Assembly (NCBI GenBank): GCA_030627905.1
Contig: DAOVRZ010000009.1
Location: 1 to 64,000 of the forward strand
Length of the DNA: 64,000 bases
Direction: 5' to 3'
Source of the DNA: JAGMES01 sp023128035
Lineage (GTDB): Bacteria > Bacillota > Halanaerobiia > DY22613
Shown: positions 1 to 8,378 of the stretch, in pieces
Layout: the number at the start of each line of letters is the position of its first letter
Position numbering within the stretch: position 1 is the first letter of the stretch
Position numbers and translations under genes: made by a program
The notes under the pieces: generated by a model
Seen by the model: only the letters and a program-made list of their open reading frames with translations
Database searches by the model: none
What the model was told of the DNA's origin: nothing

Positions 1-1
1 A

Positions 2-103
2 AAAGAAATATCTTCAAGGATACTGGAATCATTCCGACGAGATACATTAACTGTTGAAGATATTATTAGTTTAAATAAGCGCATTCAAATAAGACGTTTA
101 TAA
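2..103 (+). CDS. 3' end of an unidentified plus-strand gene (partial)
   Basis: An open frame enters from the left edge and ends at a TAA at 101-103, giving a 33-residue C-terminus rich in Arg, Lys and Ile (ending KRIQIRRL). There is no start inside the window, so this is only the tail of a gene. It is the only gene before 25.8 kb on this strand and converges on the Lon-like gene. I do not recognise the family; the short tail carries no diagnostic motif. It could also be a chance open frame. Confidence 0.4.
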   Translation, partial: KEISSRILESFRRDTLTVEDIISLNKRIQIRRL

Positions 104-214
104 ATATAGTAATGATACCATGGAGGTGATGAAAGGTAAAAACTATGACAAAATTTAAAATTTCTCAAGCAAAAAAAACGCTGTATTCTTTTTTCTAAAA
201 AATTCCAGAATTTA

Positions 215-234
215 AATGGTAAAATTTTACCATT
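215..234. repeat. 20-bp perfect palindrome
   Basis: AATGGTAAAATTTTACCATT reads identically on both strands with no loop. It lies between two convergent genes, so a promoter operator is unlikely. It may be part of the intergenic termination region, but it is AT-rich and no run of T follows directly. Confidence 0.45.
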
Positions 235-249
235 ATAAACTATACAAGA

Positions 250-272
250 ACAAAAATTGCCTCCTAGCAATT
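250..272 (-). terminator. Intrinsic terminator after the Lon-like gene
   Basis: On the minus strand an AATTGC / GCAATT stem with a 6-nt loop is followed by TTTTT, nine bases beyond the stop codon of the Lon-like gene. The stem is short (6 bp), so strength is uncertain. Confidence 0.55.
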
Positions 273-280
273 CTTTTATA

Positions 281-1570
281 CTAACTAACAAATAATTTTT
301 TGAACACTTCATGAACATCCTTTACCAAATGAATTTGAATCTGTTGTAAAATCGCCTTTGGAACCATCAAAAAATCCAACTCATTTTGAATTGATAGATA
401 AAATTCAGTAATGCCACGATTAAAGCCTTGAATGATCTTATTTTCAATATGACCGACCCGTATTACATCACCAGATAAAGTAACTTGCCCCGTAAATCCA
501 ATATTTTGTAGCACAGGTCTCTTTAAAATAACAGAAACGACTGCCACAAAAACTGCCAACCCCGCTGAAGAACCCTTTTTAAAAATATCTTTTCCGTAAA
601 AATTAACCAATAAAGTTTCATTTTCTAATAACTGAACATTTTGCCCTTTAAGATAGTTAATCGCAGCAGCTATAGCTACCTTTGAAGAACTCAAAGCTTC
701 CTGATCCAACTCCCCAAGGATTGACAGATCAAAGTTTCTTCTATCACACACCATAGCTTCAACTTTTAATTGAAAATTTATATACTCTTTCATAGTTAAA
801 ACATTTGCTATACCAATTCTGTACTGATCGTTTACCATGTACATCTCCTGGTTTTTCCAATAAAAAACTTGTTGAACATCAGATTTTGTAATTCGCACCA
901 AACCTTTTGAACTTTCCTCTTTACTTTTTTTATACCAGATTAATCTCCAAAGACTGTCTTCTAGATCTTTTAAACCGATACTCATCCGATGGTACATACT
1001 TAACTCAACATTTGCCTCTAGAGTTAATTCAATTTCACATCCAATCTCTAAAGAAATCTTTTTCACAATATACTCCATGATCTGAATTTTGTCTTCAAGA
1101 AAATAATCATTCATTGGAAACTGCCAATAATAAGATTGCAATCTTGCAAAAACCGAATTACGAGTTGCCCCAATAATTAAGATGGGAACACTAACTGATG
1201 AATTGACCTCTTTGGCCAAGTTTAAGACAAATTGATAGGATTGGGGTAAATAGTCCATTTGATCGAAGCAAATTACCTTTCTTTCTATAGATTCATTTTC
1301 AACAAAGGGTTGAATGAGCTTAATACACTCATCTATATTTAGTTGATCGTTAAAAGTGACATATAAAGATTGTGGAGAATAGTATTGAGCTATAGCCTTC
1401 AATAATTCCGTCTTTCCCGTTCCCCTCGTTCCTTGGACAATAACTGGTTGTAAATAATTTTGCACGTTCTTTGGATCAAATAGAAGTAGTAATTTATGAA
1501 ACCTTTTTTCTAACATCTGAGAAAACCAAAAACGTTTCCGAATAAATGTCTCAAAATCAACCACCATCAT
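281..1570 (-). CDS. Compact AAA+ ATPase fused to a Lon-type (S16) protease domain
   Basis: 429 residues. The N-terminal half is a P-loop ATPase: Walker A GTRGTGKT at residues 47-54, a Walker B-like VICFDQMD, and sensor-like IIGATRNS. The C-terminal third matches the Lon S16 protease fold: KKGSSAGLAVFVA with the expected nucleophile Ser335, then TGQVTLSGDVIRVGHIENK with Lys378. The Ser-Lys distance of 43 residues equals that of E. coli Lon (S679/K722), so the catalytic dyad appears intact. The protein lacks the long Lon N-domain and is about half the length of Lon; it resembles stand-alone LonB/LonC-like or DnaA/ORC-type ATPase-protease hybrids. Its ATGATG start overlaps the TGA of the frame upstream (TPR tail), suggesting it was translationally coupled to the UPF0489 gene. 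The target is unknown. Confidence 0.75.
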   Translation of the reverse strand: MMVVDFETFIRKRFWFSQMLEKRFHKLLLLFDPKNVQNYLQPVIVQGTRGTGKTELLKAIAQYYSPQSLYVTFNDQLNIDECIKLIQPFVENESIERKVICFDQMDYLPQSYQFVLNLAKEVNSSVSVPILIIGATRNSVFARLQSYYWQFPMNDYFLEDKIQIMEYIVKKISLEIGCEIELTLEANVELSMYHRMSIGLKDLEDSLWRLIWYKKSKEESSKGLVRITKSDVQQVFYWKNQEMYMVNDQYRIGIANVLTMKEYINFQLKVEAMVCDRRNFDLSILGELDQEALSSSKVAIAAAINYLKGQNVQLLENETLLVNFYGKDIFKKGSSAGLAVFVAVVSVILKRPVLQNIGFTGQVTLSGDVIRVGHIENKIIQGFNRGITEFYLSIQNELDFLMVPKAILQQIQIHLVKDVHEVFKKLFVS

Positions 1571-1704
1571 TTGTCCTCCCCTTTATCAAAAAACACATAT
1601 TTTTTTAAAGATAAATTTTGCTTTTCTAACTCATTTTGTAGATTGTAAACCTTTGCCTGGTATAAATGGGTAAGGGGATATAATTCATTAATTTCTAGTG
1701 ATTT
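1567..1704 (-). other. Orphaned TPR tail behind an in-frame stop
   Basis: Directly after the TAA at 1705-1707, the same reading frame stays open for 45 more codons (KSLEINELYPLTHLYQAKVY and onward, Lys/Glu-rich) and ends in a TGA that overlaps the ATG of the next gene. It completes the last TPR helix pair of the upstream protein, so it is best read as the lost C-terminus of that gene. A single A-to-T change (AAA to TAA) next to a T8/A5 run would explain it. Confidence 0.7.
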
Positions 1705-2814
1705 TTAAAAAAAAGTCCCTGCTTGATCACATTTTCTTAAATGATAATAACAGACACCTAGTGAAAAATAAGCCATCCAATTGGCCTCAAGTTCTAATAC
1801 TTGCTCAAAGTATGGAACTGCATCTGAGAAACGACTAACTCTGATCAACGCTCTCCCAAGACTTAGTAAGAAGCGAGGCCCTTTGTAACTTGATTCTAAT
1901 TCCATAAAACAGTTCAATGCCTTTTGAGGATTATAAAAATTTAATAAAAGACCTTTCAAATATGAATCTGTCAGTTCGTTGGTGACAGCCTGAATTTCTT
2001 CTTCCTTAAACTGATACAAAGAATTTAACATTAACAAACTTCGAGATTTCAAATCCTTCTCCAGATACGCAAAAGACCCCACCGAATTATTTCTAATAAT
2101 TTCTTCAATTTTAGCCTTTTCTTGTTGGTGTTTTTTAACATCTTCCCCTTTAATTAATCCCAAAAGATAGTTAGTATAAAAGCTAAAAGTTGCTGGAACA
2201 TGACCACTCTGAACTGAATTACAGATCATAACAAGTTCTGTCCAGTTTAGCAAAGGTTCAATTCGCTGAACAAAATCCTCTAATTCAATCCAGGGTAACT
2301 TACTGTTAAGATCGAAAAAATAGTCTATGTCTATATCAATAATAACCTCTTCCTCGAAAGACAACTTTGCTAATTCATTCAGAGTTAAAACTGTAAAATC
2401 AATTCCAAATAACTTTCCCCTAATAATACCATCATTAACAGTAAGGCTAAAATAATCTTCTTCAGTGACACCGCCAAGGGTAGTAATAATTTTCTTAAAA
2501 ACACTTACATGGGACCTTTTTTCATTAGACATAACCCAGACAAAATGTTTGATCATACCTTTCTTAATAGCAGGGTATAAAAAGTTTCCACAATGAAAAC
2601 CCAAAAATCCTTTAGAAGGCTGATACCATAAAATTTCTTCTAATTCTCGTAATTCTTCTGGAGTCTGTGCTTCTTCTATTTTCTCTATAATTCCCTGGCC
2701 AATATAAGCTATATCTAAATGAGCATCAAAATGAATAAAGGTTGCATCTTTGACATTGTACTTAGCTAAATTCCATAAACCAGAGCTATGTTCTTCCATA
2801 CAGACAATCTGCAT
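1705..2814 (-). CDS. UPF0489 (arginase-like fold) protein with C-terminal TPR, truncated by an in-frame stop
   Basis: 369 residues from the ATG at 2814, chosen over an upstream in-frame start because AGAGGGGG lies at the right distance before it. Near the N-terminus is HFDAHLD (residues 28-34), and further on DIDIDYFF and NSVQSGHVPATF; this spacing of Asp/His metal-ligand-like residues is typical of the UPF0489 family, predicted to be related to arginases. The C-terminus is a TPR pair (LGRALIRVSRFSDAVPYFEQ, then LGVCYYHLRKCDQA). The second TPR is cut by TAA, and the frame continues open for 45 codons to the start of the Lon-like gene. It lies at the end of the radical SAM/preQ0 cluster, 83 bases beyond the furthest readable U32 remnant. 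Function unknown; metal-dependent C-N hydrolase chemistry is an inference from the fold. Confidence 0.65.
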   Translation of the reverse strand: MQIVCMEEHSSGLWNLAKYNVKDATFIHFDAHLDIAYIGQGIIEKIEEAQTPEELRELEEILWYQPSKGFLGFHCGNFLYPAIKKGMIKHFVWVMSNEKRSHVSVFKKIITTLGGVTEEDYFSLTVNDGIIRGKLFGIDFTVLTLNELAKLSFEEEVIIDIDIDYFFDLNSKLPWIELEDFVQRIEPLLNWTELVMICNSVQSGHVPATFSFYTNYLLGLIKGEDVKKHQQEKAKIEEIIRNNSVGSFAYLEKDLKSRSLLMLNSLYQFKEEEIQAVTNELTDSYLKGLLLNFYNPQKALNCFMELESSYKGPRFLLSLGRALIRVSRFSDAVPYFEQVLELEANWMAYFSLGVCYYHLRKCDQAGTFF

Positions 2815-2940
2815 AATTACCCCCTCTTTAATAAAATATAAAAAATATCTATATAATCTGATTATGCATAACAATTCGATCAAAACCCATCTTTTCACAT
2901 CTTTTACATTTGTTTATTCTCATAAAATAAAGTGTATGTA

Positions 2941-3482
2941 AAATATAAAACAGATTCGATTTTTTTAAGACTAATCCACGTAGTGGATAATCAAACTCAA
3001 TTGCTTTAACCCCTTCTTCCTGCAAAATATAAGGGTAGGCTCAGTCAATAAATTACTACTTTGATAAAATTGAATAGCCGATTTATTATATGTAGATCCG
3101 ATGGTATTTAAATGAATCTTTAAGTTCAAATCTCGTTTACTAATCAACCGTAACAACCCAACATCAGAAATAATTAAATCATCTACAGCAATTCATAAAC
3201 CTCTCCAATAAGTTCTTCAGCCAAAGCAAATTGACTATCATTATACAGCGCAGGATTGAAAGTAATAAAAACGGGCACAGTGTGAGAATGTACAGTTTGT
3301 ACAACTCTTTCTAGTTCAGCGAAATTCTGCAAATTACAAACTTTTGGGCATCCATTAATAATTGATAGATCGTATTTTCGAATCACTTCCTCAGCCATAA
3401 CCCCACAATAAATTTCTTCTGCACCTACTTCTAGCAGTGAACCAACCTCGTGAACTAAACTTAATAGTGATAATGTTTTCAT
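2941..3482 (-). pseudogene. Decayed U32-family peptidase-like gene
   Basis: The first 99 codons (start 3482) match the N-terminus of U32 peptidase-like proteins: EVGSLLEVGAEEIYCGVMAEE, then NLQNFAELERVVQTVHSHTV and an ITFNPALYND segment. After GAATTGCTG the frame hits TAG at 3183, but a one-base shift continues the expected protein (AVDDLIISDVGLLRLISKRDL, then KIHLNTIGSTYNKSAIQFYQ) to a stop near 2971. A third frame then carries ILQEEGVKAIEFDYPLRGL. Frameshifts and shortening (these proteins normally run to several hundred residues) make it a broken gene. It follows folE by 15 bases, so it belonged to the preQ0/radical SAM cluster. U32 proteins occur in RNA modification, collagenase-like and quinone pathways; a role in peptide processing here is speculation. 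Confidence 0.75.
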
Positions 3483-3497
3483 AACCTTTTTCTCCCC

Positions 3498-4055
3498 TTA
3501 TCTTTCAATCAGATGCCAAAAACGCTGTTCCAGAGCAGAACTCTCTCTAATACCTCCAGCCATTTTTACAGTAATAGTTTTAGAACCTGCCTTTTTAATT
3601 CCTCTCATAGAAACACACATATGTTCAGCTTCAATTACCACTATCACACTTTCTGGTTGATATTTTTCATTAATGAAATTCAAAATTTCCCAGGTCAAAC
3701 CTTCCTGTAATTGTGGTTTCTTACTAAAAAAGTCTACACTTCGAACCACTTTACTCAAACCAATCACTTTATTGTTTGAAGGTACATAACCGATATGAAC
3801 CTGTCCAAAAAAAGGTAATAAATGATGCTCACACATAGAATAAAAGGGAATTTCCTTAATCACAATTAAATCATTATATTCCTGTACAAAGGCCTTTATC
3901 AATTTCTCATCAGGCTCTGTTTCGACATTTCCAAAAATCTCTTGATACATTCTGGCTACACGATCTGGTGTCTCTTTTAAGCCCTCCCGATCAGGATCTT
4001 CACCAATTGCTTCTAACACCATCCGAATTGCAATTTTAATTTTTTCTAGATCCAC
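3498..4055 (-). CDS. folE: GTP cyclohydrolase I
   Basis: 185 residues, usual length for bacterial FolE. It converts GTP to 7,8-dihydroneopterin triphosphate, the entry step for both folate and 7-deazaguanine synthesis. Diagnostic segments are TPDRVARMYQEIF, the zinc and active-site motif MCEHHLLPFFGQVHIGYVP, GLSKVVRSVDFFSKKPQLQE, and the EAEHMCVSMRGIKKAGSKT block with the third zinc Cys. Here it sits 20 bases after queE and in the same direction as queD, so its main role is probably feeding preQ0 production rather than folate. An ATG with a GGAGG-like site upstream (GAGGAATTGAGGTGG) supports the start. Confidence 0.95.
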   Translation of the reverse strand: MDLEKIKIAIRMVLEAIGEDPDREGLKETPDRVARMYQEIFGNVETEPDEKLIKAFVQEYNDLIVIKEIPFYSMCEHHLLPFFGQVHIGYVPSNNKVIGLSKVVRSVDFFSKKPQLQEGLTWEILNFINEKYQPESVIVVIEAEHMCVSMRGIKKAGSKTITVKMAGGIRESSALEQRFWHLIER

Positions 4056-4075
4056 CTCAATTCCTCCTTTATTAA

Positions 4076-4825
4076 TTAAATTACCCGTAAGAATTTATGT
4101 ACTTGAGGAATAATTCTTACTTCAAGCTTTTTTTCTTGACAAGCTTGGAAAACCCTATTCATTTTATCCTTGCTTAATAAAAATTGGTCTCCCTTCATCA
4201 TCGGTTGAATATAAAGACAAACATTTTCCATGGTCTCAGTTAGTAAATCCAAATACATCATCAACTCTTTCTGGTTAAAATAATCATCTAGTACAACCTT
4301 TACATATGTATGCAACCCATGCAAAGAACATATTTTTATAAATTCTTCATGCTTTGCTAATATGTTTTTTTCATTTTCTACATAAGAAGATAGCTTAAAG
4401 TCCATTGAAACATAATCAACCCATTCAGCAATCCGATCCAACTCTTGTGCTAAAGTACCATTGGTCTCAAGAAAAATTTTTGAATCCGTTATGGATATTA
4501 TAGCCGGTAGGAATTCTTGCAAAAATTCATCCTGGATTAGCGGTTCTCCACCCGTTAAACTAATAGAATGAATATCTTCCAAATCCATACCTGCCACCAG
4601 ATCAACCAGATCTGCCGAACTGATCGGGTTTTCTACTATTTTGCATTCGTCATGAGTCCAATGGTAATATACCTGAAACTTTTCAGATATAGAATCATGA
4701 GCCGTATCACAATAGGTACATTTTAAATTACAACCACCAAATCGAATAAACAATTGCTGATACCCGATAAATTCACCTTCGCCCTGAATCGATTTAAAGA
4801 TTTCCTTGATATTTACCTGTTTCAT
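4076..4825 (-). CDS. queE: 7-carboxy-7-deazaguanine synthase (radical SAM)
   Basis: 249 residues. It is the radical SAM enzyme that contracts 6-carboxytetrahydropterin to 7-carboxy-7-deazaguanine (CDG). Visible features: the N-terminal FKSIQGEGEFIGYQQLFIRF signature, the CNLKCTYC [4Fe-4S] motif, SLTGGEPL (SAM contact) and LETNGT. The start overlaps the queD stop by 4 bases (ATGA), which indicates coupled translation. QueE, QueD and FolE are consecutive, and QueC lies at the other end of the cluster, so all enzymes for GTP to preQ0 are present within 10 kb. Confidence 0.93.
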   Translation of the reverse strand: MKQVNIKEIFKSIQGEGEFIGYQQLFIRFGGCNLKCTYCDTAHDSISEKFQVYYHWTHDECKIVENPISSADLVDLVAGMDLEDIHSISLTGGEPLIQDEFLQEFLPAIISITDSKIFLETNGTLAQELDRIAEWVDYVSMDFKLSSYVENEKNILAKHEEFIKICSLHGLHTYVKVVLDDYFNQKELMMYLDLLTETMENVCLYIQPMMKGDQFLLSKDKMNRVFQACQEKKLEVRIIPQVHKFLRVI

Positions 4826-5199
4826 TCCTTTACCTTCCTAACCGTAACCCAAGAATCAGCAGTCTCATTCAACCTCACAAAGCTTAAAGCAATTCCTTCT
4901 GGCAAAGTGCCTTCCAACCTTTCATAAACCAGTCGTCCAATATTTTCTGCTGTCGGCGGCTCATTTTTAAAATCATCTAGATCATTTAACACTTTGTGGT
5001 CATACGACTCACATAATTCCTTTAGTTTCTTTTTTAATTCAGAGAAATCAAAAAGTATTCCGTCCTTTAAACTACTGCCACTAACCCCAACTTCCAGATA
5101 CCAAGTATGTCCATGCATCTGATTACATTTTCCATCATAGTCAGGAAGATAATGAGCAGCATCAAAACTAACTCTTTTTACTACTTCATAGTTATACAT
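4822..5199 (-). CDS. queD: 6-carboxy-5,6,7,8-tetrahydropterin synthase
   Basis: 125 residues, typical QueD length. It converts dihydroneopterin triphosphate to 6-carboxytetrahydropterin. Motifs: FDAAHYLPDYDGKCNQMHGH carries the three zinc histidines and the catalytic Cys; LNDLDDFKNEPPTAENIG is the conserved middle block; the C-terminal RLNETADSW gives the conserved Glu. It overlaps the preceding radical SAM gene (stop 5192) and the following queE, so translation is probably coupled. Confidence 0.94.
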   Translation of the reverse strand: MYNYEVVKRVSFDAAHYLPDYDGKCNQMHGHTWYLEVGVSGSSLKDGILFDFSELKKKLKELCESYDHKVLNDLDDFKNEPPTAENIGRLVYERLEGTLPEGIALSFVRLNETADSWVTVRKVKE

Positions 5200-6805
5200 G
5201 TTTCTTCACTCCTTTATCAATAATCTCAACTTTTCTTTCAATCCACGGATATTGCATAACTTGGCTCTTTTCCTCAACTAGCTTATTAATTTTTTCTCGC
5301 TGTATTTCCATAAACTCTTCCATAGATCTAGTTAGAAATTCCAATTGTTCTTCAGTTAACTTTTGTCGCAATATAATTGAAATCGCCTTTTCTAGAAGTC
5401 CTATATAATAGAAAAGGACACTTTCCTGAATTTGATATATTTGATCTAATACATCCTGCTGCCAAAGGCTATGAATAAATAAAAGATTGATTTTTCGTAA
5501 ACCCTTACTCGCATAGGAATATAATCTCAACCAGACGTCATAGTACTGTTGCACAAGAAAATCTTGAATATAGTAACGTTTCTCCAATAGATTACCAAAA
5601 ACAACCTTCTCATCTTCAAGTTCCTTAGAAATTTCGAAATTCGGATGAGTATATAACCTAGAACCCAAACGATAAGGCTGAAAACATTTAAATTTTTTAA
5701 TAAATTTCAGATTTTGTTGAATGTCATCTATAGTTGAATCTGGCATGATCATAATAAAGCCAGTCTCAATTTGAAGGTTCAAGTCATGTAAAACTTTACT
5801 TGCTGATAAATTTTCCTCAACAGTAGTCAACTTACATAATTGATCCAACACTTTTTGAACTCCAGACTCAACCCCAAGAAAAACTTTATACAAACCAGCA
5901 TCTTTTAATTTAGAGAATACTTCTCGATCCACATCATTTACCCGACAAGCAATATCAAATTTGATATCTAACTCTTTTTTCATAATTAATTCAGCAATCT
6001 TTGTCGCACGTTTTTTCCCACGTTCTCCAGGCCCGATAAATTCAGGATCAATAATACTAAAAATTTTTATTCCATACTTCTGATTTAAATGTTCCAATTC
6101 TTCCACAAGGTTTTCTGGTGAACGACCAATCCAATGATGGTTATCTCCTCCATAAAAGGCACGTACACTGCACATTTTACATCTTCCATAACAACCCCGA
6201 CTTCCCAAAACCAATGCATAATAAGGTTTTGGTGAGTCAGATTCCCAGAGATCTCTTGATGGAAATGGTAACTGATCTAAATCAGTGCATCGTGGTGTAT
6301 TATCATCCCGAATAATCCTTCCCTTCTCTCGATAGGTCAGACCTGAAACCGAACTGTAATCCTTCTCACCTTTAATAGCCTCCATCAATTGAGGTAGTAT
6401 CTTTTCCCCTTCTCCACGACAAACAAAATCAATAAAATCAAACATTTCCATAATTGAGTCATCCAGGTCTGTCAATGGATGGCCTCCCAATATTATAATT
6501 GCATTTGGACAGTAGGTTTTTATTTCCATGGCAATCCGCAAACCCACTTTCAAAAAACCATAGGCATGAATGGATAGTGCAAACACATTACAATCTTCCT
6601 GTACACATAGATGTGCCAATTCCTTTTCTTCTAAACGTTTCCATTCCTGATCGATTACTTTGCATGTATATCCTTCTTGACGCAGAGAAGCTGCTAAATA
6701 AGAGACAGCCAGATCCTCATAGTAATCCAAAAAATCATTTTGATAAGGAGCTGGGTCTCCAGTCTTCGGACTTCCTTTGGGAGTTCGAATTAAAATGACA
6801 TCCAT
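5192..6805 (-). CDS. B12-binding-domain radical SAM enzyme
   Basis: 537 residues in three parts. Residues about 1-150 form a cobalamin-binding-like Rossmann domain (ILIRTPKG at the start, VFALSIHAYGF and ILGGHPLTDLDDSI later). A radical SAM domain follows with RGCYGRCKMC (CxxxCxxC), FLGVESGVQKVLDQL and a TGFIMIMPDSTIDD segment. A roughly 150-residue C-terminal helical region has no motif I recognise. Enzymes of this class include peptide and small-molecule methyltransferases, ring-forming enzymes and others, so substrate cannot be read from sequence. The position between an amidohydrolase and queD, in a cluster with a small peptide gene, makes the peptide or a 7-deazaguanine intermediate reasonable substrates. 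Start ATG at 6805 has a clear AAAGGAGAGG site. Confidence 0.85.
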   Translation of the reverse strand: MDVILIRTPKGSPKTGDPAPYQNDFLDYYEDLAVSYLAASLRQEGYTCKVIDQEWKRLEEKELAHLCVQEDCNVFALSIHAYGFLKVGLRIAMEIKTYCPNAIIILGGHPLTDLDDSIMEMFDFIDFVCRGEGEKILPQLMEAIKGEKDYSSVSGLTYREKGRIIRDDNTPRCTDLDQLPFPSRDLWESDSPKPYYALVLGSRGCYGRCKMCSVRAFYGGDNHHWIGRSPENLVEELEHLNQKYGIKIFSIIDPEFIGPGERGKKRATKIAELIMKKELDIKFDIACRVNDVDREVFSKLKDAGLYKVFLGVESGVQKVLDQLCKLTTVEENLSASKVLHDLNLQIETGFIMIMPDSTIDDIQQNLKFIKKFKCFQPYRLGSRLYTHPNFEISKELEDEKVVFGNLLEKRYYIQDFLVQQYYDVWLRLYSYASKGLRKINLLFIHSLWQQDVLDQIYQIQESVLFYYIGLLEKAISIILRQKLTEEQLEFLTRSMEEFMEIQREKINKLVEEKSQVMQYPWIERKVEIIDKGVKKHV

Positions 6806-6853
6806 AGCGTCCTCTCCTTTCTCATTGAAATATCAATGCCAATTCGATTTTCT

Positions 6854-8287
6854 TTACCGACAATGTATTTTAATAAAATCAGCTATTGTTTCTAAGTGAT
6901 CTTCCAATTTGCTATCCTCAATTTTTTCAACATGCCCACCTTTATAAATTTCTTTTCCCTCCACTATGACCGACATCAATTGGTCAGTTCTAGTAAGAAA
7001 AATCAATGTATCAATCGGATTGTAGATTGGTTGCTTCAATCTAAAAATATTTAAATTCGCCTTTTTACCCACTTCCAAACTTCCCATCTGTGCTTCCAAT
7101 CCCAACGTTTGTGCCGACCCATAGGTTGCCAGCGCAAGAATTGTAAAAGCATCAATAACAGTAGGATCTTCCATAAACATCCGCTCAGTACAAACAGACA
7201 AATGTAAAAGAGAAAACATATCAAGACCTATTGTTGCAGCACCATCTGTTCCCAATCCACAAATAACATTATGTTTTAAAAATTTAGATAATGGCGCTTT
7301 TTTCGAACCCAAATACCCATTGGCACGATCATTAATTACCACCTTTGTCCCAGTGCTAGCCAATATGTCATATTCCCTTTCATCTAAATATACAGAATGA
7401 GCCAAAGATAATTGTGGTCCCAATACTTGAGCATCAATTAAATATTGCAATGAATTTTTATAAATTTTTCTCTGTAGTACAGTTTCTGCCATATGTAAAT
7501 GTACACCAATACCAAAATCTCTACTTACCTGTTGCATCACTGATAATAGATCAATGACAGCTATATCTGTTCCAGCCAATTCAAACTGAATATTCTCCTG
7601 TTTATGAAAATCATTTAAAATCGAAACCGCTCCCCCTAAGAGATCCACATTGCTTGGAAAACAATCAATCCCAAGGGTAAATTTTACATCTAACTCTTTA
7701 CTTTCCTCAATTACTGATGGGATGATTGATCCCATATTCCATAAGTGATCTCTAAAATATGTTACACCCGATCGAATCTGATCAAAATATGCTTTACGAA
7801 AAGCTATTTTCCATATATTTTCACCCAAAACATTTTGAATAATCTCTTCTGAATTTGCTAAAATTAAACCTATGGGAACTGCCCCTTTTGTAGGATGCTT
7901 TAACCAATCTAACATATTTCTATAATGAAATGGTTGATCCCGCTCTTGATCATAAGTATAAAATCCTTGAAAAAGTGCTTCCAATGTATGGGTATGAGCA
8001 TTAATAAAACCAGGTGTAATTAAAGTTGAGCGTAAATAATACTCCAATTCCACTTGACTGTATTTCTGTATTTCTAAAGGCAATAAACACGTTTTATCAA
8101 TTGTGATTCGCTTATTTTTGTCGATCAAAACCAGTTGGTTCTCATCAAAAAGTAATCCGTCAAAAGTTCCAATTTTCCGAATCAGACCATCCTGGATTTC
8201 AAGATAACTTTGATGATAGATGTCTCTAATCAATATTCCATTATGTGTAATAGGAGCCACCCAACCACCCAATACATATTGTTTCAT
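6854..8287 (-). CDS. Amidohydrolase of the guanine/cytosine deaminase-SAH deaminase class
   Basis: 477 residues with the full metal-dependent amidohydrolase signature: GFINAHTHT (HxH), VHLHMAE, SLAHSVYL and GLGTDGAAT for the metal and catalytic Asp/His/Glu residues, and a C-terminal GSLEVGKKANLNIF beta-sandwich segment. This subtype (COG0402-like) usually deaminates purine-, pyrimidine- or adenosine-type rings or hydrolyses N-heterocycles. In a cluster that makes preQ0, a deazaguanine or pterin substrate is attractive, but this is inference. It lies just downstream of the peptide gene, separated by a strong hairpin terminator, and 48 bases upstream of the B12 radical SAM gene. Confidence 0.85.
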   Translation of the reverse strand: MKQYVLGGWVAPITHNGILIRDIYHQSYLEIQDGLIRKIGTFDGLLFDENQLVLIDKNKRITIDKTCLLPLEIQKYSQVELEYYLRSTLITPGFINAHTHTLEALFQGFYTYDQERDQPFHYRNMLDWLKHPTKGAVPIGLILANSEEIIQNVLGENIWKIAFRKAYFDQIRSGVTYFRDHLWNMGSIIPSVIEESKELDVKFTLGIDCFPSNVDLLGGAVSILNDFHKQENIQFELAGTDIAVIDLLSVMQQVSRDFGIGVHLHMAETVLQRKIYKNSLQYLIDAQVLGPQLSLAHSVYLDEREYDILASTGTKVVINDRANGYLGSKKAPLSKFLKHNVICGLGTDGAATIGLDMFSLLHLSVCTERMFMEDPTVIDAFTILALATYGSAQTLGLEAQMGSLEVGKKANLNIFRLKQPIYNPIDTLIFLTRTDQLMSVIVEGKEIYKGGHVEKIEDSKLEDHLETIADFIKIHCR

Positions 8288-8305
8288 ACAAGACCTTCTT
8301 TCACA

Positions 8306-8348
8306 TTAAAAATTAGGTTTAAGCAAGGCCCTCACCTTGCTTAAACCT
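8306..8348 (-). terminator. Strong hairpin after the small peptide gene (possible attenuator)
   Basis: A perfect 14-bp stem, AGGTTTAAGCAAGG with its complement around a 6-nt loop, is followed on the minus strand by AATTTTTAATG. It begins 31 bases after the stop of the 33-residue peptide gene and ends before the amidohydrolase. Hairpins in this position commonly set peptide-precursor transcripts higher than those of the maturation enzymes. Confidence 0.8.
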
Positions 8349-8378
8349 ATCCATGCTAACTATGTCAAAATTGCATTA

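Noticed and set aside
85..318. 77-codon minus-strand frame at the left edge
   Set aside because: It crosses the terminator and the end of the Lon-like gene in another frame and has an unnatural Phe/Tyr/Cys-rich composition.
3498..4825. preQ1 riboswitch expected with queuosine genes
   Set aside because: I looked for the small C-rich pseudoknot motif upstream of folE, queE and queC and found none.
6118..6798. Plus-strand open frames opposite the B12 radical SAM gene
   Set aside because: They mirror the conserved minus-strand gene, have no ribosome binding sites and show no recognisable protein.
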